DNA from: Anticarsia gemmatalis
Taxonomy: Eukaryota; Arthropoda; Insecta; Lepidoptera; Erebidae
Direction of reading: 5' to 3'
Length of the DNA stretch: 64,000 nt
Assembly (NCBI RefSeq): GCF_050436995.1
Contig: NC_134771.1
Coordinates: forward strand, 4,939,501-5,003,500
Positions 11,136 to 23,400 of the stretch are shown in pieces. Position 1 is the stretch's first letter. Each line of letters opens with the position of its first letter. The notes under the pieces were generated by a model. That model was given only the letters and a program-made list of their open reading frames with translations. It was not told the DNA's origin and made no database searches. The position numbers and the translations under genes are program-made.

Positions 11136-12000
11136 GTACAAATAAATAATAATAAGCGAGTGAGGGGTCACCGGCGGTTATAACCGGTTTGAACTGCTAT
11201 GAAGAGATCATGTGTCGGTTATTGATTTGCATTTTGAAAAGAAACAGCTGTTTTTTCTAAAAGGGGGACTTGTGACCTTGGGAAGAGTCACCTGTGCCGA
11301 ATTGTCAAGTTAAATTATGATGTATAATTACGTAAATTATTTTATATTATTATAATATAAGAATCATGTAATAGAGATTTGATTGAATTTAAACTTACTT
11401 CAAAAAAGGAGGTTCAAAGTTTTTTTAACTGTGTAATCTGTGTATCTCTTTTTTTTAAATCGTAGGCCTTGAATACACCACGCTGGCCAAATGCAGGTTG
11501 GGATCTTTGCATGCCCTTAAAATGGATTAAATTTTTTTTTTGCATACAAGGTTTCATCACAGTTCTCTCTACTAAGTTGTTAAAAGTATTATTTACTCTG
11601 TCCAAGGGCATTTAAGACAGCCCCTAAATTATACTTTTTATGTGAATTCCCACGAACGCAAATCTTGTCTCCTCGCGAAGACTGTTTTATTGTAAATACA
11701 ACCTTATAGTGTACAGAATAAAGTCACTTTTAAGTAAAAATAAATATTCAGAAATTATGAATAGTATGGCTGAAGTTCAGAAATCGAATTACTAATTGTT
11801 AATGACTATTTGTATAGTATGTTTTAGTCGATTTTAATTTAGTTTTAGTAACCTGTATTTATGTTTTAGTCGGATATTTGAAATTTTAGTTTGACTATGT
11901 TTTTATCTTCTGACAAATCGAGTCGATATAATCGACTAAATTCTGTAAATATTTACTTTTAATTTTAAGTCTTATTATAATTTTTGTATTCAATGTAAAT
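11136..12000. other. AT-rich intergenic sequence with a T1 SINE scrap
   Basis: A short T1-like piece (CACCACGCTGGCCAAATGCA) lies near 11477. Otherwise nothing recognisable; it may be 3' UTR of the SAM gene. Confidence 0.4.
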
Positions 12001-12012
12001 AATTTGAAAACG

Positions 12013-12046
12013 AATAAAAATCAAAAACATTTTTTGTACTTTATTT
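12013..12046. terminator. Back-to-back poly(A) signals of two convergent genes
   Basis: AATAAA on plus at 12013-12018 could serve the SAM gene. TTTATT at 12040-12045 (AATAAA on minus) suits the galectin gene, whose stop is 250 bases away. For the galectin gene the call is good; for the SAM gene it would imply a ~3 kb, repeat-filled 3' UTR, so that part is uncertain. Confidence 0.45.
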
Positions 12047-12295
12047 ATTATAAAAAAAACAATGGCACAAAATATTATGTTAAACATAAAACGATTAAAT
12101 TGAGTATAACAAGTTTATAGAACACTATCACAAAATAAGTTTCATAACAACATTATAAATAAAATAGAAAACTTTGAAACAACGACTAAATTACCGACAG
12201 TAACAAAATGGTCAGCACTAGAGACGAAATACGAACAAAAGTCTACAAAAAAAACACACAAACATCGACTAAGAATCGACGAACACGGCACAACA

Positions 12296-15200
12296 CTAAT
12301 TTCTCTTAGTTTTCCCCATAAAGTTGACAACTTGTGCGAATGGCGCGAACTTGCCGCGTCTCCCGCGCTTTTTCAAACCTAGCTCTTGTAGCACATCATC
12401 TGACTCAACGACAGATGAATCCATATTTTTCGATCCAATCTCTTCAGAATAATCTTCACTGTCATTTTTTTCTGTGTCCGAAAGATCCCTATATTTCCTA
12501 TTATAATCTATTTTATTTCTAACTAAACTTGAGTCCCGTCGTTTCATGGGTTCGGTTGGCGCGAATTTCGCGTGGTCGGTGGGTTGACACATAAGTGCAT
12601 CGTAGAAGTAGCGATCAGCTCGGCACTCGTCTTTCGGCCTCGGCTTCCGTTCTTCGTCGGAGCTCTCTGCTGATGAGTGGACCTGTGGTGAGCCGGGCCG
12701 GGGCTTCTTGTGGACCCTTTGACTGGAAACAAGTAAGTAATTATCAAATACTAAAGCCAGGCATACTATTTGTGTAAGTGTTTTCAAAATTAAATACTGA
12801 ACTAGTATCCATCGGTAAGTTATGATTGTACAGGGGTTCATTGTATGTTCTTAGATTTTTTTACAAAATACAAAATATAGAGGTAAGAGAGAAAGGTACC
12901 AATTACTACTAAGAAAATTATCCGTGACAGATAAAAATTTATGTTTGCCAAAGGCCCCGCAACACAACAGCAATTCTTAGTTCGGGGGTAGTATTAAAAA
13001 AAGAACAGCGGATGCCACATTTTCGTTTGGGTGAAGAAAACATTTAGTATTTGCAGGAAACTACAAATTTAAAATCCTTGTTCCTTCACGCTTGTATCAA
13101 GAAAGAACAATGCTTTAGAGTGCACTATGGTGTTTCCTTACCATCGTTTCCCTGCGTCGCCAGCAACCATTGCGGGGCGAGGTGACTGCGGCACGTATGT
13201 CCCTGGAGTTCCGAGCTCATCGCCGCTGACTGCCTGTACAAATATCATTAGTATTATCACAGTTGCGGGAATAAAAACACAACGACATGTTATTTAAGAA
13301 GATAATGAACGCAAAAGTTAAGTTTCGGAAGAAAATTTGAATATGTTTTTTATGGAGACGCTCCAGAATCTTTATCAAATACTGAAATTCTATTACATAA
13401 AGCCGGGAACCATATATGTACTCATTTTCTCTAGCAATTTTCGATTTAATTTAATAAATTAATGCAAATGTCTGCACCCCCCTTTCACGGCATAAAGACA
13501 ATTTATCGAAACACTACACAGACGGTTTTAAAAATACTGTCTAGATCTAGTTGGCAACAAAACTTAGGACTCATCGTTGAAATTCATCAGAGCAATAAAT
13601 GCTTCGAGCCTCGAGCAAAAAAAAGTAAGTTTTCCTATCCTTTCCAAATGATCTTAAATGCTATCTGTTACATTTTAACAACACGAATATAAATTGAAGA
13701 CCCATCAAACAGACATAAGATCAAACATAGGCTACTAATTTCAACTAAAACCAAACGAAAAAATCACTAAAACATAATAAATTATAAAGCAATCTCTAAC
13801 CTGTTTCCCAAGATGGAAGTAGCAATGCGTTATGCGCTCCACATCGGCCCAGGCCACGATATACCTGGCCATGGTGAGCGGGATCTTTGGCAGGAAGTTT
13901 GAGTGGAACTTGCCCTGGCAGTAGATGGTGATCACGTCCGTGTCTTTTATCTCGAAGATTATGCGGAATATCGTGCCTGGGGGCATAGAAACGACAGTTG
14001 AAAGCCCAAGAATAAACACGAAAAGGATTTCTGAAATCTGTTTAGGCCAATTCAGGATTCGAACCTGAGACTTCTGTTCTGCAGTGGCATACATACAATT
14101 TTTCCCCCTTTCTCCACAGAAAGGTCTCATTCTTATACCTTAAGTTCAGTTTTTTCTTAATTTCTATAAACTGTTTACACTTACTTGAAATTAAACATAT
14201 GTACTTAATTTAATTATGCAGTTATGACCGTCAAAATTCCAATACATTGAAGATATACATATAAATTGTTATCCGTTGTGTAGTTATTATAGGTACTGTG
14301 CAACTTGGCCGAAAAGTCAAGTAAAAAAGGGATCGAAACCTTAATATTTAAACGACTTAAAAAAGGAAAAGTTTCTTAATTTGTCGCGTTATTTTGCGAT
14401 TATCGTTTACATAGTACCATAAAAAGTTGTAGTTACTTATTGTCTTTTAAAAGAAATTGTCTTTTTTCTTATACCTGGCACAAACATATTATAGTTGGTG
14501 TCATAATTTCCGCTGCCGATCCAGATGCCGTTCTTGCGCGACAGTGAGATGATGTTGTCTCGATGGAACCGCACGTCGAAGTGCAGCACCACGTCGCGAG
14601 GCTCCTCTCCCTCCTGAGCGCACAGGTTCACCGACATTCTGACCACAAAACACAAAATTTTATTGTTTTGTTTGTCGTATGGTAAGTCAACCTAGTGTCA
14701 AAGTTGTTCAAGCTGAACGAACTACTGTTATCTTAGTTGACAACAGCCGGGGCCGACGTTTTACGTGTCCTATGATGCCCAGCTCAAATACCACTATGCG
14801 GTCACCCATCTATGGAGTGACAGTGCCAAAGGTTGCTTAAGCCACAGATCGTTTACCGTCCGGTGAGCGTAACTGGCTACAAAATTAAATTGAATTAATC
14901 ACTGCTGGGCACGAGTCCCTTACAAATAAGGGAAAGACTGCTTTATGCTGATTTACACCTTAGGGTGTGACATAATGATAAGCGTTATTAAGTCAACTGC
15001 GCGAGAGTTGTATAAGCATTGTAACCTGCGCGTGCGCACAGTAATGTCCTATTTATGATATTTGATATTATTTTAGAAAATGAACTCTTTAGCCCAGTGG
15101 CTCTTGGGCTTTTCAGGGTTCGATATTTAGCCCTGACAGTACCATCAATAATGTATACGCTGATGTTTGGGATCCATGTTTTAATGACTTACAGATTCTT

Positions 15201-15409
15201 CTGCTGTGTCATTATAAACACAGCGTAATGTCTATCGCAGCTTGTTCTTCTCTATATAGCAAAGGGTGGTAACATTCCTAAAATTAAGAAAATTACAAAA
15301 TACAAATATCGATGTCTTACTTTCGAGCGTTTTCCTTAATTTTACCGCCGATTTCGATTTTATCCCCGACCTTAAGAACGGACGGGATGTTCGCTGTGAA
15401 CACCGGCAT
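12296..15409 (-). CDS. Galectin-fold protein with long charged C-terminal tail (5 exons)
   Basis: Minus-strand exons 15409-15321, 14638-14475, 13976-13801, 13233-13142 and 12722-12296 join with matching phases to 948 nt, 315 residues, stop TAG. The start MPVFTANIPSVLKVGDKIEI is typical of a galectin carbohydrate-recognition domain. Residues ~1-140 follow the galectin strand order: LHFDVRFHRDNIISLS, then GIWIGSGNY, then PGTIFRIIFEIKDTDVITIYCQG, then FLPKIPLTMARYIVAWADVERI. The sugar-contact set is degenerate: the usual HFNPR reads HFDVR, and the W-G-x-E-x-R segment lacks its Glu/Arg, so beta-galactoside binding is doubtful. Residues ~144-315 are hydrophilic and probably disordered (many Ser, Asp, Glu, Lys), ending in a basic run KKRGRRGKFAPFAQ. 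No signal peptide is seen, as usual in galectins. Neighbours: divergent from the AspRS gene, convergent with the SAM gene. Fold assignment is firm; binding activity is not. Confidence 0.85.
14673..14878 (-). repeat. 5S-derived SINE, family A, in galectin intron 1
   Basis: Reverse full-length copy in the intron between galectin exons 1 and 2; the 5S-like core reads CCATAGATGGGTGACCGCAT on minus. Confidence 0.7.
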
Positions 15410-16119
15410 TTTAACCAAATATTACTTATATTATAACTACAATAATTCGCCCCGTCTCTCTCTAATTCAGGGCCAGTGGTGTAAATTGACATTTTGAACG
15501 GAAAATTTATACATTACACTATTTTGTGAAGTGATGTTTGAACAATTTACGTTTCGTAGAATTTTTATGGTTATTTTATTGATATGCCAACTTGACACAA
15601 GCACTGTTTCTTCTTTTCTCTTTTATTAATTTTTCTATGTAGTTTTTATTGTCTTTGCGGCGAGTAGGATTTTTATAGACTTCCATCACAACTTTCATAC
15701 TGACGAGATAAAAACTTGTCCTTAACATAAAATGTCCGTAAAAAGGCGGATGCCTACCATACCTATCTGTTTACAAGGTTATTAACAAGATGATATCTTA
15801 TCCTTCCTTATCGTATTTATCCAAAATTATACATGGGTGATTGAACCATATGAAATAGAAGTCCCACGGACTTTTGCTAAACGAAGTTTGCAAAATGGTA
15901 ACATTTCTGGAGGAAACCCATTTTTTTCTTATGGCAACATTACTAACATATGTTGTTGTATCTGTCATTTGAGTTTGACAAGCCTGACCGCTCGTCTTAT
16001 CATAGTTAACCTCATTGCAGGTATTTTGCAAAAATAACACGCTTTTTGTAAATATTAGTGCAATATATTGCTAGTGTAACTAACGATAATTATTTTGTGA
16101 CTAACAAATACTCATTCAC
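15410..16119. promoter_or_regulatory. Divergent promoter region of galectin and AspRS genes
   Basis: About 700 bases lie between the galectin start and a good candidate donor (CACG/GTAAGT at 16120) for a non-coding first exon of AspRS ending at 16119. The stretch contains several TTGACA/TGTCAA words and no clear transposon. No TATA box could be assigned. The first-exon call is inference: the only hard evidence is that the ATG exon of AspRS starts with an acceptor at 17450. Confidence 0.35.
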
Positions 16120-17450
16120 GGTAAGTTGTGTACATAAATTTGTGAAATTTCTTAGACATAGTGGTGCAAGTTTCTTTGATAAAAACTTTGGATTATCAAT
16201 AACAATGATTGTTTGTCGTTATCTTAGCTTACGTGTCGCGAATTTCTCTTTATAATTCAACCGTTTTTAATATAAAAGTGCTTATTCAAACAAAGATATC
16301 TCAACTTTAAAAGTTGTTGACACGTGAAACATTTCGTTCGAAGTTAAAATCTCCTTTTTTTTTTAAACGAAACTTTTTAAAAGGTATAGTTTGGTACACT
16401 GATAACCTATATACAGCCACAAAATGCCGGTTTTTGCTGATAGTTACATTTATTGCTGATTATTGTTGTCGATTGCACCTACTTAGTGTAAAATTGCAGA
16501 TAGGAGGTTGAATGATGTCATTGAGTTCAATTAGTATGTGTCTACTGATGCAATTTGTAGACAAGTTGCAGTTCGAGCGGAAATCTTAATGATTGTTTAT
16601 AAATACTTTTTTAATATTTTTTTTTTGCTTTGTTTTTTTCTTTTGTTTATTTGAGCTACCTTTATATATTTTAATAATGATACAATAAATTAATGTTGAC
16701 AAAGTAGGTAACTAGTATAAATACATAGCAAACTCTAAACTTAACATATTTTAATAATTGAAATTAAAACGAAATAAATATAATTAGTCCCTTATGTAGA
16801 TAGTCGGTCAATGATAATATTTAGTCGTAATGTGCCATTATTGTAGTACAATTTTTCATTTTTAAAACAAACAGGACATATTAGTATATCATCATTATTA
16901 CTACTATATTAATTTATTACATAGTCCTATTTATAATGCTATTCATATTTTATAAAGTTGACATTATAACCTATTTATAATTTATTTGTAAATGTGTTGA
17001 ATACATTATTCTTGGCAATGCATATCAAGAATTATGTTAAAAATAGTCTTCAACATACCAAAATAACAAATTTTTAGATCTTTTTTCTAGAGCTTGTTTT
17101 AGGTCTCTTTACTGACTTTGTTTGATAATATTTAATTAATAATCATCTTTTATGATTTAATAATAAATAATCAATATTTATTTGGCCACAAACTGACTAG
17201 GTAGTAACCTAATAAACTGCATAAAAGTTTTTATGACTACAGTGCTGAAACACTTGATCAAATTTTGTATTTAGAATAGGTCGAAACATAAATTTCTGTT
17301 TTTAATTGGGCAAGAAGTGGCTTAAAAATAATGATAATAATATGATAAAAAAAAAATTGTGTTCAATTTATTCAGTTAGTCTTAGTTAGTCAATAAATGA
17401 ACATTATAATTTCAATGTTATCTATGCCTAATATCTTTTACTTTTTACAG
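16120..17450. other. Presumed first intron of AspRS
   Basis: AT-rich sequence with homopolymer T and A runs; no recognisable repeat or exon. Confidence 0.4.
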
Positions 17451-17469
17451 TACATCACAAACTTTCAAT
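17451..17469 (+). other. 5' UTR part of AspRS start exon
   Basis: The acceptor TACTTTTTACAG ends at 17450, so these 19 bases before the ATG are untranslated exon sequence. Confidence 0.6.
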
Positions 17470-20400
17470 ATGGTGGTATCAGAAGAGCCTGCAGCCACAG
17501 TGGAGGGTGACGCGGCAAGCAAGAAGGCCGCCAAGAAAGCAGCTAAGGCAGCTGAGAAACAACAGAAAAAAGCTGAACATAAGGTATTTATTTAAATAAA
17601 TAAATTAAATTTAACCCATTAATGTCCCACTGCTGGGCAAGGGTCTTCTCCCGTAATGAGGGAGGGGCTAGGCCTTGAGTCCACCACGCTGGCCAAGTGC
17701 GGGTTGGGGACTTTGCATGTCCTCAATAAGTGTACTAAACAAATTTAGAATTTAATTTTGGGATAATTTTAGGTATTTATTTACAAACTTATATTATCCC
17801 ATTGTTGGGTAATACTCTCCCATAAAATAGACCACCAGTGTCTATCATTGTGTGACCTCAAATTTTCATAGGTGTCCTAGTCATTGCCCCAACATTTTTG
17901 TGGCCTACCTACATTGTCGGCCTTTGGGTATTTATTTGTAAAACATTCTTAACTAAAATAATATACTTATCTCACTGCTAAAGGGCCTGATCCCAGAATA
18001 AAAGTCCATTGTGCTAGTCAGGTTTTTTTTCAGAGTTTTTTTCTTAGGTTTTTTAGCACTCCACTTTTTAATGTTTCTGTGATTAAGTTGTTTATGTAAC
18101 TGTACATAGCTCTGAGTATTTAAAAATGTTAATTTTTAACCACAGGCACACATTTTAATGTTCTTTCTTATACTCTATGGAGTTTAAAAGGTTTTGTCTT
18201 TCATCAGTTTTGTAATCTCAGACACTTTCTTAACCTATCCTTCTTAAACTATTACTACTCTGTACATAACTTAGAAAACAAAAAACATACGAAATTGGAT
18301 AATTTTTATGTAAGTATAAGTTGAAACTTAAATCATTATCATCAAAACTCTAAATGCCTTCATCTCCCCTTCCAGGCAGCATCAGGCCAGCAGCAGTCAG
18401 AAGCTCCTGAACCGGACATATCTGAAGGTCGCTACGGCACACTGAAACTGATCCAGTCTTCAGGAGAACATCGCGACAGAGTGTACACTGATGTTAAAGA
18501 TTTGAATGTTAAGCTGAATGGACAGCAAGTGTGGGTTCGAGGTGAGCATAACATCATCACACCTGCTATAACAGAAGGCGCATAGCCTGTTCGCTCACCG
18601 GCCGGTAAACGATCTGTGGGTTAAATATCTCTTGGCGCGGTCTTTTCATAGATGGGTGACCGCATAGTGGGAATTGAGCTGGGCGTCTCCGTGTTTCGGA
18701 GGGCACGTTAAAAGTCGGTCCCGGTTGTTGTCTACTAAAATAACAGTCGTTAAGCCATGTCAAAGACCTCTCGGGCGGCTTGAACAACTTTCACATTAGG
18801 TTGACCACTAACCATACGACAAACAAACGACCAATTTTATTGCGAGATTTGTCTTTTCAACAAAATAAGAAACAACTTAATTTGTTCACAGCTCGTCTCC
18901 AAACATCCAGAGCGAAAGGCAAGCAATGCTTCGCGGTGCTCCGTCAGAGCAGTGCGACGGTACAGCTGCTGGTGAACGTCAGCGAGGAGAGGAAGGTTAG
19001 CAAGCAGATGGTCAAGTTCACTGGCAAGTTAGTACCATTGTTATATTATATGTATTTTGGAGTTATAGTAATGTATCATTTGGCGGAAAATGAAACGTTT
19101 TTTGGTGTGACTCTGTATCTTCCGTTTTAATTTTTTGAGGAAACAGTTCCTCTTTTTTAATTTTTAAAACAAATTAAACTTAAGAATTCAGAAAATATAG
19201 TGTTGCAGATATGTTTTTTACTTTATAGTGTAGGTAGTATAGGGTAATAGACTGTATTAGCGAAAATAATATTAAACTATAAAGGTTCATCCAAAAACCT
19301 TAGGTAACTATTATTTTTTTTTTTTTTGTAAATAGAGTAATATTGAAATGATTACAGCTGAAACATTTTATTTGGCACTTATTTGATTCTAACGAAAATA
19401 CGAAATAACGTCACTATGTCGTATTTCTTTAATAATGCTAATATATGTTTTTGACATTTCATAAAGAAATATTTTGCTGGTAGTACTATCATATTGCCTG
19501 TAACACAGTATTATATCCTGGTGCATCCTCCCTAACTTTATATCTATATACTAATATATACTAATATTATAAAGCTGAAGAGTTTGTTTGTTAGTTTGAA
19601 CGCGCTAATCTCAAGAACTACTGATTCGAATTGAAAAAATATTTATGTGATGAATAGACCATTCATCGAGAAAGGCTTTAGGCTATATAATATCACGCTA
19701 CGGTCATTGGGATCGGACTAGCAACGAAAAATGTCTCTCTCTAATGTGACGCAAGCGAAGTTCCGCGGGTCAGCTAGTGTACTATGTAATTCATAATAAT
19801 ACGTAAATTAAGCATTGTACTTCCGTTCATCCATACTAATATTATAAATGCGAAAGTAACTCTGTCTGTCTGTCTGTCTGCTACTCAATCACGCCTAAAC
19901 TACTGAACCAATTTGCATGAAATTTGGTATGGAGATATTTTGATACCCGAGAAAGGACATAGGCTACTTTTTACCCCGGGAAAATGGCGCATTTCCCGGG
20001 AAAATTCAGGTGGCGAATGAAGTCGCGAATAAGCAATATTATAATGACATTAAATTAACAAAATTCCGTTGTCATAGCAACTGTTTTAATGGCGGATATG
20101 CCTTAGCGCGACTTCGTTATATTAAGAGATATTTTAAACTAGCTGACCCGCGCAACTTCGCTTGCGTCACATTAGAGAATGGGCGAAATGTTTCCCCGTT
20201 TTTGTAACTTTTTTTACTGGCACTCTGCTCCTTTTGGTCGTAGCGTGATATATAGCCTTTATTTAGCCTTCCTCGATAAATGGGCTATCTAACACTAAAA
20301 TAATTTTTCAAATCGAACCAGTAGTTCCTGAGATTAGCGCGTTCAAACAAACAAACAAACAAACTCTTCAGCTTTATAATTGGTATAGATAATTTTAAGA

Positions 20401-23400
20401 ATATTTTTCGTGAAAAAAAAGCATATTTTATATCATCACGCTACGACCAATAGGAGCAGAGTAACAGTAAAAAAGTGTTACAAAAACGTGGAAAATTCTG
20501 ACCCGTTCTCTCTTATGTGACGCAAGCGAAGTTGCGCGGGTCAGCTAGTATTATAATAAATACATTTAACCCAATATTAATGTCCCACTGCTGGGCAAGG
20601 GTTTCCTCCTGTAATGTGGGAGGGGTTAGGCCTTGAGTCCACCACGCTGGCCAAGTGCGGGTTGGGGACTTGCATGCCCTCAATAAATGTATTAAACAAA
20701 TTTTAGGGATGCAAGGTTTCCTCACGATGTTTTTCCTTCACCGTTGTTTGTACCACCATGTGGTAATTATTTCTAATACACACATAACTTCGAAAACTCA
20801 CTGTTATGTAGCCTCGGGTTCGAACCTGCGACCGCTTGCGTGGGAGGTGTCAACTTATACCACTCGGCTATCACTGCTTTGTAGGACAATATTACTAAAC
20901 TGAAAATTCAATTTTCTTTTTTCGCAGCATAACAAAAGAATCAATAATCGACGTTCACGCGCACATAGTGAAGACCGCGTCTCCCATAGAGTCGTGTTCC
21001 ACCCGCGACGTGGAGCTGCTGGCCAGTGAGGTGTGGCTGGTGTCCGCCGCCCGCCCACAGCTGCCGCTGCAGATCGAAGATGCCAGCAGACCGGAGAAGA
21101 ACGATGTGAGTTCATATTAAATAGTAACTTTTAAACTCTCGCGTTGCATGTTTAATCAATACTAATATTATAAAGCTGAAGAGTTTGTTTGATGTCACAT
21201 GGTAGAATTTTCCATGATGACGACGTCACATGGTAGAATTTTCCATGATGATGACGTCGCATGGTAGAATTTTCCATGATGACGACGTCACTTGGTAGAA
21301 TTTTCCATGATGATGACGTCACATGGTACAATTTTCCATGACGACGACGTCACATGGTACAATTTTCCATGATGATGACGTCACATGGTACAATTTTCCA
21401 TGACGACGACGTCACATGGTACAATTTTCCATGTTGATGACGTCACATGGTAGAATTTTCCTTGATAATGACGTCACATGGTAGAATTTTCCATGACGAT
21501 GACGTCACATGGTAGAATTTTCCATGATGACGACGTCACATGGTAGAATTTTCCATGATGGTGACGTCACATGGTAGAATTTTCCATGATGACGACGTCA
21601 CATGGTAGAAGTTTCCATGATGACGACGTCACATGGTAGAATTTTCCATGATGGTGACGTCACATGGTAGAATTTTCCTCATAGATTTCATGATGAAGAC
21701 GTCACTTAGTAATATAACTCAAAGGTGACTGACCGAGATAGTGATCTATCAACGCACAGCACGAACCACGGGACGGGTCGAGCTGAAATTTGCCATACAG
21801 GTAGATTGAGAGAATGAAAGGATTTTGATAAATTCTGCTCCCAAGGGGATAAAATACGGGATGGAAGTTTGTATGAAACTTTGTCAATATTAAACCGATC
21901 GGGTTGTGACTTTTCATATCTATACTAATATTATAAAGCTGAAGAGTTTGTTTGTTTGATTGTTTGTTTGAACGCGCTTATCTGGAACAGGAAACCAGGA
22001 ACTTCTAGTCCGATTTGAAAAATTCTTTCAGTGTTAGATAGCCCATATATCGAGGAAGGCTATAGGCTATATATATCATCACGCTACGTCCAATAGGAGC
22101 AGAGTACCAATAAAAAATGTTACTAAAACGGGGAAAATTTTGACCCGTTCTCTCTTATGTGACGCAAGCGAAGTTGCGCGGGTCAGCTAGTTATTGTATA
22201 TAGTTGCTATGACGTAGGTATACTCTAAGAAAGGATTTTGCTACGAATTCCACCCCTAAAGAGATAAAATAGGGGGTGATAGTTTGTATAAATCTTTATA
22301 GATTTTCTACTGACTGAACTGAAATTTATTAGTTTGGGGGAAAAGTATTTTCGCATCATAGTATGTATGAACTTGTAATAAAATCTTTTCTCTACACAAA
22401 AAAACTCGATATTTGGGTAACTCACGAGTTCTCTGAAAGAAACCTAATGAACCGTGTACTCATTTGTGATTCTTCAAGCCAAAGAGACTTTATTACAAGT
22501 TCATACATACTATACTGCGAAAAGACTTTTTCCCCGACCTAATACTTAGATACAAATAGGATATTTCTACCTGAAACCTTTTCAGAAGCTAGTACGTATA
22601 TAACCGTTATGTTTTATCTCCCAGGACCCTGAAGCTCTCCGCATCCGCGTGAACCAGGACACTCGGCTGGACAACCGCGTGCTGGACCTGCGGACCCCGG
22701 CCAACCAGGCCATCTTCAGACTGGAGGCCGGCGTCTGTCGCCTGTTCAGAGATATACTCACTAAGAGAGGTATGTGCTTATTGTTATTTAAATTAAAAAG
22801 AATAAGTCTTTTTTAAGGGGTTTAAAAATAAGAAAAAAAAAATCTTGGAAAAAAATATACAAACAGTTTTGGGTCGACTCGAGAATCGAACCGAAGACTT
22901 AAAAATTTGGCATGGTCGTATATTACGATTTTGAAAAAAAAAACACATTGAGAACCAATTGATTGGTTCTTATCTGTCTTTTGAAATTCGACTAGTACTA
23001 ATTTATGGCTAAATTGCTGAATCAATTTCAATGACATTTAGCTAAGAGATAGTTGAACATCCATAATAATAGTATTAATATCAAATTGTATTTGTTTGTC
23101 TATCTTTAACGCGAAAACCGCTAAAACGATATAGACTTAATATCAGAATGTTAGCTCACCTTCTCATAAAGGCCAATTTCATCCATTAATAAATAAATAG
23201 TAAATTATTTTAAACTTTCCTATAAATAAATAAAAAAAACCGCATTATTTTTATAAACTATTTTATTTTCTGCAGGTTTCGTAGATAAAAATAATATGTT
23301 ATTGTAAGCTATTAAATAAAAAAATCTGCATTATTTTCATTAACTATCTTATTTTTTCTAGGTTTCGTGGAGATCCACACGCCCAAGATAATCTCAGCGG

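Noticed and set aside
21191..21712. Possible CRISPR-like array
   Set aside because: The 31-base units are contiguous with no unique spacers, so this is a minisatellite in an animal intron.
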